Part shown: one piece after another, positions 16,855 through 25,325 of the stretch | How the letters are laid out: the number at the start of each line of letters is the position of its first letter | How positions within the stretch are numbered: the first letter of the stretch is position 1 | Source: Bryobacterales bacterium | GTDB lineage: Bacteria; Acidobacteriota; Terriglobia; Bryobacterales; Bryobacteraceae | Length of the DNA stretch: 49,156 nucleotides | Direction of reading: 5' to 3' | NCBI GenBank assembly: GCA_026129915.1 | Contig: JAHCHD010000015.1 | Location: 1 to 49,156 of the forward strand | Made by a program: the position numbers and the translations under genes | Notes under the pieces: generated by a model | What the model was told of the DNA's origin: nothing | What the model saw: the letters and a program-made list of their open reading frames with translations, nothing else | Database searches by the model: none

Positions 16855-18258
16855 TTAAACGAGCGCCTCCGCTGTGGCAGGAAGCGCCCGCTCTTTGAGC
16901 ACAGCCTGGAAGGCCTCTTCAAGCACCGCGCAGGATTCCTCGATGGCCTCTTCGGTGATGCAGAGCGGCGGACAGATCTTGATGGTGCCGCCGCCAAAAC
17001 CGACGGGGCAGAACAGCAGCAGCCCACGCTCCATACAAGCGCGCACGGTTTCCCATGCCAGTTCACCATCCGGTTCCTTTGTGCCGGGAATGACGCAGGC
17101 AACACCGGCCACCAGTCCGCGGCCCTCCACCGTGCCAATTTCGGGATAACGCGCGGCCATCTCGCGCAGGCGCTGCTGCATCAGCGCGCCCACTTTGCTG
17201 CAGTTCTCAACTAAGCCTTCCTCCAGAATCACTTCAAGCGAAGCAAGGGCAGCGGCGCAGCATACCGGATTGCCCGTGTGAGTGGAACTCATGCTGCCCG
17301 GAGGGTGCATGTCCATGAGTTCCGCGCTTCCGGCGACGGCTGCAATGGGGAGCGAGCTGGAGATGCCCTTCCCCCAGGTAACGAGGTCTGGCACAATGCC
17401 TTCGTATTGCTGGTAGCCCCAGAGGGTGCCGGTACGGCCGAAGCCCGCCTGCACCTCGTCAGCCACCATCAGCACCTGATGCTGGTCGCACCAGGCGCGC
17501 AGCTTCCGGATGTATTCGCCCGGGGCAAACGCCACGCTGCCGCCCTGGTAGAGTTCGAAGACTACGCCACACACATCTTGCGGAGTAATGCCCTTCTGCT
17601 CCAGGCAGTGGAGGAAGAACTCAAAGGACGTATCTTCGGTGCGGAAGCCATCAGGGAAAGGCACCTGCACGAAGCCGGGGTCGAAGTTGACGATCCAATC
17701 CTTCAGGGCCGGGATGCCTCCTGCCTGCTGGCTACCGAGCGTGCGCCCATGGAAGGCCTTCTCAAACGACACGATGACATTCTTGCGCGCACCACCCACG
17801 CGGACACCGTGGGTGCGGCACAGCTTGATAGCGCACTCCACCGCCTCGGAACCTGTGGTGAGCAGGAAGACCTTCTTCAGCTTCTCAGGCAGTAAATGGC
17901 TGAGCCGCTCCACCAGTTCCGCACGCACCTCGCTGGGAAAGGCGTAGGTGGTGAGCAATTCCTTGCCCGCAGCCTCCTGGATGGCGCGGATCACCTTGGG
18001 GTGGCCGTGGCCGGCATTGGTAATCAGGACGCCGGAGGACCAGTCGATCCAGTGATTGCCGAAGGGGTCGTAGACCTGGAAGCCCACAGCGCGATGCCAC
18101 AGAACGGGAGGCTGGCCCTGCATGGCAACGGGTTCATAGGTTGCCAGCTTCTCGAGGGTGGGAATCGATTCCGGCACCGGGATGGGTGTCGTGATGCGCC
18201 GGAACCTGGTTTCCACCGGGGGAACAGACTTCGGGGTCAGGGGGTATGTTTTTGCCAC
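16855..18258 (-). CDS. class III PLP-dependent aminotransferase
   Basis: This 467-aa fold-type I aminotransferase resembles the acetylornithine/4-aminobutyrate class. PLP-site features are TTGSEAVECAIKLCR, the aromatic FEKAFHGRTLGS segment, MVADEVQAGFGRTG with the pyridine-nitrogen aspartate D267, and the Schiff-base lysine K297 in TWGKGISSSLPIAAV. The stretch that usually reads EPxQGxGG is here FELYQGGSVAF, an unusual variant near the substrate carboxylate pocket. GTG at 18258 is used as the start, with TAGAAT only 6 nt upstream (leaderless layout). It precedes the oxidoreductase by 1 bp. The substrate is unknown. Confidence 0.9.
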   Translation of the reverse strand: MAKTYPLTPKSVPPVETRFRRITTPIPVPESIPTLEKLATYEPVAMQGQPPVLWHRAVGFQVYDPFGNHWIDWSSGVLITNAGHGHPKVIRAIQEAAGKELLTTYAFPSEVRAELVERLSHLLPEKLKKVFLLTTGSEAVECAIKLCRTHGVRVGGARKNVIVSFEKAFHGRTLGSQQAGGIPALKDWIVNFDPGFVQVPFPDGFRTEDTSFEFFLHCLEQKGITPQDVCGVVFELYQGGSVAFAPGEYIRKLRAWCDQHQVLMVADEVQAGFGRTGTLWGYQQYEGIVPDLVTWGKGISSSLPIAAVAGSAELMDMHPPGSMSSTHTGNPVCCAAALASLEVILEEGLVENCSKVGALMQQRLREMAARYPEIGTVEGRGLVAGVACVIPGTKEPDGELAWETVRACMERGLLLFCPVGFGGGTIKICPPLCITEEAIEESCAVLEEAFQAVLKERALPATAEALV

Positions 18259-18264
18259 CTCTCT

Positions 18265-18270
18265 ATTCTA
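18265..18270 (-). promoter_or_regulatory. putative -10 box TAGAAT, 6 nt before the aminotransferase start
   Basis: TAGAAT on the minus strand is separated from the GTG start by AGAGAG only. Transcription would begin at or beside the start codon, so the aminotransferase-oxidoreductase mRNA is probably leaderless, although AGAGAG could also act as a weak ribosome site. Confidence 0.45.
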
Positions 18271-18303
18271 CGAAACCGCGCCCGGCACGCCACTTCGGTA
18301 CAC

Positions 18304-18323
18304 AGCAGGCTACGGAGCCTGCT
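18304..18323. terminator. perfect 8-bp inverted repeat between the glycosidase-like and aminotransferase genes
   Basis: AGCAGGCT and AGCCTGCT form a perfect stem with loop ACGG, just 7 bp beyond the stop of the glycosidase-like gene. No T-run follows on either strand. It may be a Rho-independent-like or processing hairpin, or one copy of a REP-type intergenic repeat. Confidence 0.5.
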
Positions 18324-18330
18324 CCCCTGC

Positions 18331-20556
18331 CTACGGAATGAATGGGCGATCCCCCCGCTTGGTGTTGCTGAGATCGTCGTCGACCGATCCTGGATTCCAG
18401 GACCGGGCAATGGCCACGTCGTCGTCAACGACGCGCTGGAAACCGGGCAGATCCACGAAGCCCACCCGGTTGTAGAGGACCGGTTGCGTATACTGCCGGG
18501 TGTAAGCTTCGGCGTAGCGACGCCACTGACGGGATGCATCCTCGAGAATCCGGATGCCTTCGGCGCGGCGATGTTCGTCACGGGTCTTGTCGAAGATGGC
18601 CAGTTCCGCCGCGCCTCGAATCTTCGCGGCGTAGTAGTGAGCGAGGAAGCCCATCGCCTCGATGTCGTTCAGCGTCCGCGCCAGTTCCGAACCCTGCTTC
18701 GCCGCGGCGCCGATTTCCGCCACTACGGCCAGCGACCGCGAAGCCGCATCCCCCAGAGAGTTGGCTATCTCGAGCGGCGAGACACCCTCGATCTTCACGC
18801 TATCCAGGACTGTGGCACGCCACTGTCGCAAGTTCAGCACTTTGCTGCCCGGCATCGTGACGCCCTCAGCGAAGTGCCGCACGGTATAGAAGCCACTGGA
18901 TCGCGGGTGGCTGAGGCAGGCTTCGGGAAACCAGCGGAGGTCAATATCTCCCCAGAAAAAACGGGTGATGAGAGGAAAGACGCTGGAGGCCGCCGCCCAT
19001 CCTCGTTCCAGCAACGGCGCGGCCACCTCCGGGAAACGCTGGGCGAGAATACGGGTGAAGTGCGCGGCAGGCAGGTTGGGGTCGTAACTCAAACGGCCCC
19101 ACAGCAGGAAGGAAAACCACTGCTTGTGGATCACAAGTTCCCGCGGGGAGGCGGGTTGCTTGCTGAGAAACTCTCTGCCCCAGCAGTAGCCGTCAGGACC
19201 CATGTAGAAGCCAGCAATGCGTTGCGGTTGCGGGATCGCCTTCACATATGAGCGCGCGTATTCTGCATCCGCCCAACGGAAGCTGTACACGTCGTCGTTG
19301 CGCACGGTGAGCCATAGCTTGCGGTCAGCAGGCAGTTGCCGCAGCGCATCGTGGATGAAGGGTGGATCCGGGATGGAGTACATGTGCGCAATGGAGTACT
19401 TGAAGCTGAGTTCAAACGTATCCGGGTAGGCCTTCCACTCTTCGAGAATTTCCGATTGCGATGTCTCGTGGTAGCGGTGAATCAAGCGAACCTTCCGCTC
19501 AGGAGCGCGTTTCTTTGCGTCGAGGATTCCCTGGCCATAGGCGGCCCATAGCCACTGCTCCTTGGAGTACTGACCGCCGTCGCGCATCTGCTCACCTGCC
19601 GTAATGCCGATACCAGCAAGTAGCGGGTAGGTGAGCACTAGCTCCCGCACGCTGGCACGAAAGTAGGCAATGGTAGCGGGGTTGTCCTGGGCCGGGGTGA
19701 TGCCGTACTTGCCCGTGGCGCCGAAGGTGAAGATGTTCCAGGTGAACCAGTAGACTTCGATGGCCCGGTCAGCGGCGTACTGCATCACATCGCGCCAGAA
19801 ACGAATCTTGTCGTCGATGGAAAGGTGGCGGATTATCTCAAGTTGCTCAAGCATCTCGGGGCGCACCATGTCGTCCCCCCGAAATGAGTAGGTTTCGTTC
19901 ATCTGCATGCGCGTGAGCATCACGTCGTTGAGCGCCACGTCGGGATACTCGGGTACGCGCACGATGGACGGAAAGGGATGCAGGCTCCAAAGCGACAGCA
20001 CGTTGAAGCGGTGGCGCGCCATCTCGTCGAGGAACTCGCGCCAGAAGTCAAAACTCCACATCTCCGCGATATTGGCCTGGGCCGCGGTGCTGTTGTCGGA
20101 ATAGCTGGGCGTGCGGGCATCCAGAGGAATGTTGAACTTGATGCCTCGCCGCGCCAGGTGCGGCTGACGGACCGCTTCGTCCAGGCGATCGAGTTGGCCC
20201 AGACGGAGAGCTTCGGCAACATCGAGCGCCCCGTACATGGCTCCCGCGGCATCCGTGGCAAATACGGCAATTGCCACATTGCCCGCTTGCTGACGGCGAC
20301 GCAGCGCGTAGCTCTGTTCACCGGCGAGCGCGGGGACCGTGATACCCAATGTGCGGGCGACGCTTGCGCTTTCGCCGGCTGCGGCGGCGATTGCAATGGA
20401 GAAGCTGTCGGCAGAGGGGCGCATGGCCTCCAGGGCATGCTCAGTGCAACTGCCGCCCGCGTTGGTTTGGGCTCGGCGAATCTCGGTAGCCGCAAAACGA
20501 ACGGGTGGCAGCGTGGAGTTATAGAAGAGGGCAATCGGAGAAGTGGCGGTACTCAT
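18331..20556 (-). CDS. putative glycoside hydrolase with GH67/GH115-like TIM barrel (cytoplasmic)
   Basis: This 741-aa protein has no signal peptide. Residues 1-125 form an alpha/beta domain ending in AGAMYGALDVAEALRLG, the pattern of the N-terminal domains of GH20, GH67 and GH84 enzymes. A TIM barrel begins near 137 (RRGIKFNIPLD) and runs through MARHRFNVLSLWSLHPFP, YWFTWNIFTFGATGKYG and GIGITAGEQM, where E322 is a candidate catalytic acid. Later come LWLTVRNDDVYSFRW and IAGFYMGPDGYCWGREF. The all-alpha C-terminal part resembles alpha-glucuronidase-like enzymes. The exact family and sugar are unknown to me. A hairpin and a promoter-like box separate it from the aminotransferase gene downstream. 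Confidence 0.65.
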   Translation of the reverse strand: MSTATSPIALFYNSTLPPVRFAATEIRRAQTNAGGSCTEHALEAMRPSADSFSIAIAAAAGESASVARTLGITVPALAGEQSYALRRRQQAGNVAIAVFATDAAGAMYGALDVAEALRLGQLDRLDEAVRQPHLARRGIKFNIPLDARTPSYSDNSTAAQANIAEMWSFDFWREFLDEMARHRFNVLSLWSLHPFPSIVRVPEYPDVALNDVMLTRMQMNETYSFRGDDMVRPEMLEQLEIIRHLSIDDKIRFWRDVMQYAADRAIEVYWFTWNIFTFGATGKYGITPAQDNPATIAYFRASVRELVLTYPLLAGIGITAGEQMRDGGQYSKEQWLWAAYGQGILDAKKRAPERKVRLIHRYHETSQSEILEEWKAYPDTFELSFKYSIAHMYSIPDPPFIHDALRQLPADRKLWLTVRNDDVYSFRWADAEYARSYVKAIPQPQRIAGFYMGPDGYCWGREFLSKQPASPRELVIHKQWFSFLLWGRLSYDPNLPAAHFTRILAQRFPEVAAPLLERGWAAASSVFPLITRFFWGDIDLRWFPEACLSHPRSSGFYTVRHFAEGVTMPGSKVLNLRQWRATVLDSVKIEGVSPLEIANSLGDAASRSLAVVAEIGAAAKQGSELARTLNDIEAMGFLAHYYAAKIRGAAELAIFDKTRDEHRRAEGIRILEDASRQWRRYAEAYTRQYTQPVLYNRVGFVDLPGFQRVVDDDVAIARSWNPGSVDDDLSNTKRGDRPFIP

Positions 20557-20657
20557 CAGCCGTCATCATATTGGATTCCCGCGACAGATGCGCAACGAGG
20601 CAAGCTGGGCCTTGCTATTTGACGCCACCGGGCCGCGAACCGTAGGGTGAAAGGCAG

Positions 20658-21551
20658 ATGCGCGCGCCCCGATCGCTTTCGCTGCCCCTTGCTATCGCGG
20701 TTACCTGTGGGGTGTGGTACTGCTTCCTGTGGACGATGCAACATGCTCCAGTGAGCCGATCCCGGGGCGGAGGCGACTTTGGCGGCGCCCGCTCACAGGG
20801 CGGATTAGCCAACCCGTTTGCCAGCGCCGTGGTGCGCTTTTTCGATGAACAGGATCCACGAACCGTGGCCGACGATTCCCCCGTCACCGAGTTGAAATTC
20901 AGTGGGCAGATTCCCGACCTGCTTCCGTTTCCGGACGAAAGCCGGGAAACCATTGCTCAGGAATTGCCGGAGCTCTATAGCAACCCGTCACTTTCTTCAC
21001 GGAACCTGTTTCGTTCCGATGTGGACCTGGACGGCGACGGGCATCTGGATATGGCACTGCTGATCCGGCTGTCCCGCGACCGTGCGCTGGGCGTGGTGCT
21101 CGCCTACACCCCGAAGCAGCGCTTCCGCCTCAGCGGTTCGTTCCGCATGGCGGGCAAGTTTGCGTGTGACCTGGCAGAGGCGCAGGATTTCGAGCGCTGT
21201 TTCCAGGTGATGCGTACCGGCAGCGGCGCCATTCATATCGCCAGCTACAGTCTGCTGCCACCTCGAGAAAACGAAGGCGACCCTTTGCCCCTGGATGGAA
21301 ACGCTGGATGGCGGATGATGCGCCTGGAAGAGGGCGATCTGCGCGAAACGGGTCGCATTCTGGAAACATGCCCAGGGCAGATACGGAACCTGGTCCAGCC
21401 AGTGGGCGAAGTGGATGAGGATCTGCTCTTGCACACGCTTGCCTGCCCAGAGCGCCGCTGCCGCGTATGGCGCTACGCCGAGCGAGGAACGGGCTGGACG
21501 GAAGCAGCCAATGCCGCGGAGCATTGCGAAGAGGATCCTCCAAGCCAGTAG
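20658..21551 (+). CDS. hypothetical exported protein with a DxDxDG calcium-type loop
   Basis: This 297-aa protein starts at an ATG preceded by GAAAGGCAG. Residues 8-25 are a signal peptide or membrane anchor. A Gly-rich spacer (RGGGDFGGARSQGG) follows. Residues 121-131 hold a perfect D-x-D-x-D-G-D-x3-D loop (DVDLDGDGHLD), as in FG-GAP repeats and EF-hand-like calcium sites. The rest reads like one beta-propeller blade set (LLIRLSRDRALGVVLAY, GAIHIASYSLLP), and four Cys lie in the C-terminal 60 residues. I do not recognise the family. It is convergent with the acylase gene. Confidence 0.7.
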   Translation: MRAPRSLSLPLAIAVTCGVWYCFLWTMQHAPVSRSRGGGDFGGARSQGGLANPFASAVVRFFDEQDPRTVADDSPVTELKFSGQIPDLLPFPDESRETIAQELPELYSNPSLSSRNLFRSDVDLDGDGHLDMALLIRLSRDRALGVVLAYTPKQRFRLSGSFRMAGKFACDLAEAQDFERCFQVMRTGSGAIHIASYSLLPPRENEGDPLPLDGNAGWRMMRLEEGDLRETGRILETCPGQIRNLVQPVGEVDEDLLLHTLACPERRCRVWRYAERGTGWTEAANAAEHCEEDPPSQ

Positions 21552-21583
21552 CGCGAACCGTCGCGATGGGCGTTGAACGCTGG

Positions 21584-23839
21584 TTAGCGCCCGGGAGGCA
21601 CAAAGCGCTGTTCCGCCGCAATGGTTGGGCTGCGGAAGGGCATCGGGAAGCTTGTTCCGTTGTAGAATGCCTTCCACTGGTCGCGGTAGTGGCTGGAGAA
21701 CGGGTGGCCCGAAATGCCAATGGTGACGTTGGCCAGCGACTTCTCCCAATCGCCAAGATCCGCAACGAAGCGCTGCGAGGGGCCCAGCCTGGCCGTCACC
21801 TGCTTGGGGGATGAAGGCGAACCGCTCACCACTTTCCCGCCGAGGCTGAAATAGCGCCCTACCAGCGGCACCCGAGCGAATATCGGATGATCGACGGTTA
21901 TCCGGCTGACAGCTTTGTATTGCCAGCGGGAAAGATCGCCGCCCAAGCGCCCGCGGGCATCCTGGAGCACCTTCGCGAAGGTCTCCATCAGCCAGGCGTC
22001 GTAATTTTCTGAGAGAAGTCCCGGGCGCTCGCTCAGCATCCACTGCAAGACGGTGTCGGACATGCGAACGCGCGGCTCTTCCCAATCGGGCGCGAGCCGC
22101 TTCAGCATGTCGGCGAGGAGGCCCTCGCTTGCCAGCCGGGCGATGGTAGCTCCGGTCTGGTCCAGTTCCGCCTGACCGTTCCAGTCGCGGAGGATTGTAA
22201 GCGCCTGCTGTGCAAAGTCGTCTTTCGGCGGATTCTTTGCGGCGGCCGCCAGCAGTTGCCTCGCCACAAATACGTAGTGAGGACTGTACACATCCTTCTG
22301 GATGTCGAGCATTCCAGGAGCGTCCCAATCCTTGCGGGCCTTCAGGCGAGCGATGATGTGGCCGGCACGGTGGGGCGACGCGAAGTTGCCATTGACGCGG
22401 AGCGGGTAGCCAGGCGGAAAGGGGTTCTGGTTGGCCGTTGCGATCAAGCCCGAGGGTGGGTTGTAGATCCGCGGCAGGTCGTCAAAGGGGATGAATCCCG
22501 GCCACTCAGTGGAGGGATCCGCGCCCGCGAGCGGCAGGTTCCCGGATGATGTCCGGACAGGGATGCGCCCGGTAGCCTGGTAGCCGATGTTGCCATCCAC
22601 ATCCGCATAGACGAGGTTCTGCGGAGGACCTGGAAACCGCGAAAGGGCCAACCGGAATTCCTCCCAGTCACGTGCCAGGTTCAGGTCAAGGAAGGGGTAC
22701 TGAATGAAGTCGGGCGATAGGGCCGTCCAGCGGATCGCAAGATTGCGTTTTGCGGGTTCATCGGCGACTGTCTGGATGAGCGGCCCGTGGTGCGTCACCA
22801 GGACGTTGAGGCGGACATCGGCCTCGCCCTTTACGCGAATCACCTCGGTGATTTGCGCGGCCTGCCGCACCTCGTTGCCGTACTGATAGCGGCCGCTGGC
22901 CAGGTCGATACGCTCTTCATACAGGTCCTGCACATCCGGTCCCAGGTTGGTGATACCCCAGGCGATTCGCTGGTTGTGGCCCACAATCACGCCGGGCAGT
23001 CCTGGCAGTGCGAAGCCCGCCACATCCAGGTCACCCGCTTTCAGATGCACCATGGTCCACGTCGAGGGAAACCCCATAGCGAGATGCATATCATTCGCCA
23101 GCAGCGGCTTGCCGCTGGAAGTAAGGCTGCCGGCAAGCGCCCACGCGTTCGAGCCGGCAAGTCCTTCATCTCCCCTGCGCAGCGGGAAAAGACGTTCCAA
23201 TAACTCGTCACGCTGGGGGTCACTCAAATCCGGGAAGGTCTTGGCGAGTTCGGCGCGCATCCGTTCTGCGTCGAGGTCTGCCTGCCAACTGGTGGAAAGG
23301 TCCGACGCCATGCGCAGGGCCACCAGGATGGAGTCGCTGATCGTCCACGGCCTGGGTTCGTAGTCGAGCAGAGTGAACTCAGGAGGAAGCCGGTCGCGGT
23401 GGGTGTCGAGAAAGTGGTTCACCCCGCGGGCGTATGCGGCGAAGTGGGCGCGGTCCCGCGGCGTCATGCGGGATTCCTGGGTCAGCGCGGTGCGCCGAAA
23501 CCCGAGACGCCGGGCTGCCAGATCCGGCTGCAAGGCAGCTCGCCCCGCCACTTCCGCCAGTTCTCCCGCGGTGGAGCGACGCAGGGCATCCAACTGCCAC
23601 AATCGGTCCTGGGCGGTGGCATATCCTTGCAGGAAGAGTGCGTCCTCAACGCTGGCCGCCTCAATGTGCGGTACGCCGAGGTTGTCACGACGAATGACGC
23701 CCTCCGCGGTCAGTGGCGCTTCCACGTTGCCGGTGGTTGTGGGAAGCGTCCTCCAGCCAAACCAGCCGAACGCGGCAGCGCCGGCCACCAACAGGACGAG
23801 AATCAGAATGTTGGTATATTTAAGAATCCGCTGAAGCAC
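21584..23839 (-). CDS. penicillin-acylase-family (Ntn) hydrolase, membrane anchored
   Basis: GTG at 23839 is chosen because it directly precedes a TM anchor (YTNILILVLLVAGAAAFGWFG) and has TACAAT 6 nt upstream; the frame also extends to 23947. The 751-aa precursor has an alpha chain with VIRRDNLGVPHIEA and FLQGYATAQDRLWQLD. The autocatalytic nucleophile Ser230 is in LAGSNAWALAGS. The beta-chain blocks VTHHGPLIQ, RWTALSP and IGYQATGRIPVR follow. All match the S45 family, which includes penicillin, acyl-homoserine-lactone and lipopeptide acylases. The active site should face the periplasm. The substrate cannot be read from sequence; beta-lactam or AHL cleavage is only possible. Confidence 0.92.
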   Translation of the reverse strand: MLQRILKYTNILILVLLVAGAAAFGWFGWRTLPTTTGNVEAPLTAEGVIRRDNLGVPHIEAASVEDALFLQGYATAQDRLWQLDALRRSTAGELAEVAGRAALQPDLAARRLGFRRTALTQESRMTPRDRAHFAAYARGVNHFLDTHRDRLPPEFTLLDYEPRPWTISDSILVALRMASDLSTSWQADLDAERMRAELAKTFPDLSDPQRDELLERLFPLRRGDEGLAGSNAWALAGSLTSSGKPLLANDMHLAMGFPSTWTMVHLKAGDLDVAGFALPGLPGVIVGHNQRIAWGITNLGPDVQDLYEERIDLASGRYQYGNEVRQAAQITEVIRVKGEADVRLNVLVTHHGPLIQTVADEPAKRNLAIRWTALSPDFIQYPFLDLNLARDWEEFRLALSRFPGPPQNLVYADVDGNIGYQATGRIPVRTSSGNLPLAGADPSTEWPGFIPFDDLPRIYNPPSGLIATANQNPFPPGYPLRVNGNFASPHRAGHIIARLKARKDWDAPGMLDIQKDVYSPHYVFVARQLLAAAAKNPPKDDFAQQALTILRDWNGQAELDQTGATIARLASEGLLADMLKRLAPDWEEPRVRMSDTVLQWMLSERPGLLSENYDAWLMETFAKVLQDARGRLGGDLSRWQYKAVSRITVDHPIFARVPLVGRYFSLGGKVVSGSPSSPKQVTARLGPSQRFVADLGDWEKSLANVTIGISGHPFSSHYRDQWKAFYNGTSFPMPFRSPTIAAEQRFVPPGR

Positions 23840-23845
23840 TCCCCT

Positions 23846-23851
23846 ATTGTA
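23846..23851 (-). promoter_or_regulatory. putative -10 box TACAAT, 6 nt before the acylase start
   Basis: TACAAT on the minus strand is followed by AGGGGA and then GTG. The spacing suggests a leaderless or very short-leader transcript, and it supports the GTG at 23839 as the true start. Confidence 0.42.
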
Positions 23852-23948
23852 GAGGACCCCTGATTGCAGGGGACTGCGGGCTTGTTGCAGGGAACCACGG
23901 CAGTGCCCCCGTAAGCTAGCTGCAACCGGCGCACACGCGCCATTCACT

Positions 23949-25319
23949 ATGGACGCCTATTTCGGCTATCGTTTACTTCTGCTCTGTTCCCTCGTGGTTG
24001 TGAATGCCTTTTTCGCTGCCTCAGAGGTGGCTCTGCTTTCCGTGCGCCGCTCGCGGCTGAAGGAAATGGCGGATGAAGGCAATGTGGGCGCGGGCGCGGC
24101 ACTTAGTCTGTTAGGAAACACTGAGCGCTTGTTGTCCGTGGTGCAGGTGGGCGTGACGCTAGCCAGCCTCGGCATTGGCTGGGCAGGGGAGGAATCGCTG
24201 TTCGCGGTGTTCCTCGTGGTGGCCCAGCCTGTACTGACGCCCGCCACGGAGTTCCTGGTGCGCGTGGCCGGACTGGTGCTCACCTTCACGCTGATGACCT
24301 TTGTGACCGTGGTGATTGGCGAGGTGGTTCCAAAGAACGTCGCCATCGAGAACAGTGCCCGCTTCGCCACCCTGGTAGCCCCCGTCCTGCTGGTGTTTTA
24401 CAAGCTGGTGGAGCCCTTCGTCTGGCTGATTGAGTCGTCTTCCGCGTGGATCTCGCGGCGCCTGGGCGTGGCTTCGAGCAGCGGCACTACGTCCCATTCC
24501 ATCGAAGAATTGAAGTTCATCACCTCGTCGGCGCGCAGCGGCGAGCAGTTTGGCGAGCTGGAAGAGACGCTGATCCACCGCACTCTCGACCTGCAGGAAC
24601 TCTCCGTTCGCGAAATCATGGTGCCGTGGAACAACGTGGTGAGTCTGCCGGCCAGTGCCACGCTGAGCGATGTGCTGGGCTGTGTGGTGCGCGAGGCCTA
24701 TTCGCGCATTCCGGTGTATGAGGACGACCCGCGCAACATCATTGGCGTCCTGCACGCGAAGGACCTCATCCGGGTGTGGGAAGTGCGTCGCGCGTCAAAC
24801 CGCATCAAGAAGCCGTCGCCGCGCTTTCACCTCCGCCACATGCTGCGAAGACACCTGGTGGTGCCTGAAAGCAAGCCTGTGAACGAGATGTTGAAGGAGT
24901 TCCTTGAGGGTCGCCAGCAGATGGCCATGGTGGTGGACGAGTTCGGCCTGATCGTGGGCCTGGTGACGCTTGAGGACGCCCTGGAGCAGCTTGTGGGCGA
25001 AATTCAGGATGAGCACGACATGCGCCCTGTGCGCCCGAAACTGGAAGCGCCATCGTTCGTGGTGGAAGGCACCATTCCCATTCGCGACCTTGAGATGCAG
25101 TACGGTATCGACTTGCCCACAGGAGCTGGCTTTGAGACGCTGGCTGGCTTTCTGCTGGACGAGTTTGGCGATTTTCCAGACAAGGGCGCCAGCGCCGAGT
25201 ATGAAGGGCGCCGCTACACTGTGCTGGAGATGGAGCGCAATCGGATCGCCAAGGTGCTCATCGAGCGCCTGCTGCCGGCGGACGCCGCCGAAGGGGATAC
25301 CGATGACGACGATGGGTAG
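23949..25319 (+). CDS. CNNM/HlyC-CorC family transporter with CBS domains
   Basis: This 456-aa protein has a CNNM (DUF21) membrane domain with about four helices (residues 1-190; VVNAFFAASEVALLSVRRSRL is the typical first-helix motif). A CBS pair follows (about 205-335; REIMVPWNNVVSLPA, YSRIPVYEDDPRNIIGVLHAKDL, AMVVDEFGLIVGLVTLEDALE). A C-terminal CorC/HlyC domain (350-440; GTIPIRDLEMQYGIDLP) and an acidic tail (EGDTDDDDG) complete it. Members are linked to magnesium or cobalt homeostasis; the old name 'hemolysin' is misleading. It diverges from the acylase gene and converges on rpsA with a 6-bp gap. Confidence 0.93.
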   Translation: MDAYFGYRLLLLCSLVVVNAFFAASEVALLSVRRSRLKEMADEGNVGAGAALSLLGNTERLLSVVQVGVTLASLGIGWAGEESLFAVFLVVAQPVLTPATEFLVRVAGLVLTFTLMTFVTVVIGEVVPKNVAIENSARFATLVAPVLLVFYKLVEPFVWLIESSSAWISRRLGVASSSGTTSHSIEELKFITSSARSGEQFGELEETLIHRTLDLQELSVREIMVPWNNVVSLPASATLSDVLGCVVREAYSRIPVYEDDPRNIIGVLHAKDLIRVWEVRRASNRIKKPSPRFHLRHMLRRHLVVPESKPVNEMLKEFLEGRQQMAMVVDEFGLIVGLVTLEDALEQLVGEIQDEHDMRPVRPKLEAPSFVVEGTIPIRDLEMQYGIDLPTGAGFETLAGFLLDEFGDFPDKGASAEYEGRRYTVLEMERNRIAKVLIERLLPADAAEGDTDDDDG

Positions 25320-25325
25320 CGGGCG

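Noticed and set aside
17896..19251. 451-codon plus-strand ORF
   Set aside because: It is antisense to the aminotransferase and glycosidase-like genes, both of which have clear motifs. Long antisense frames are expected at this GC content, and its translation has no family motifs.
20997..22328. 443-codon minus-strand ORF
   Set aside because: It overlaps the hypothetical exported protein on the opposite strand and part of the acylase in another frame, with Arg/Ser-rich composition and no motif.
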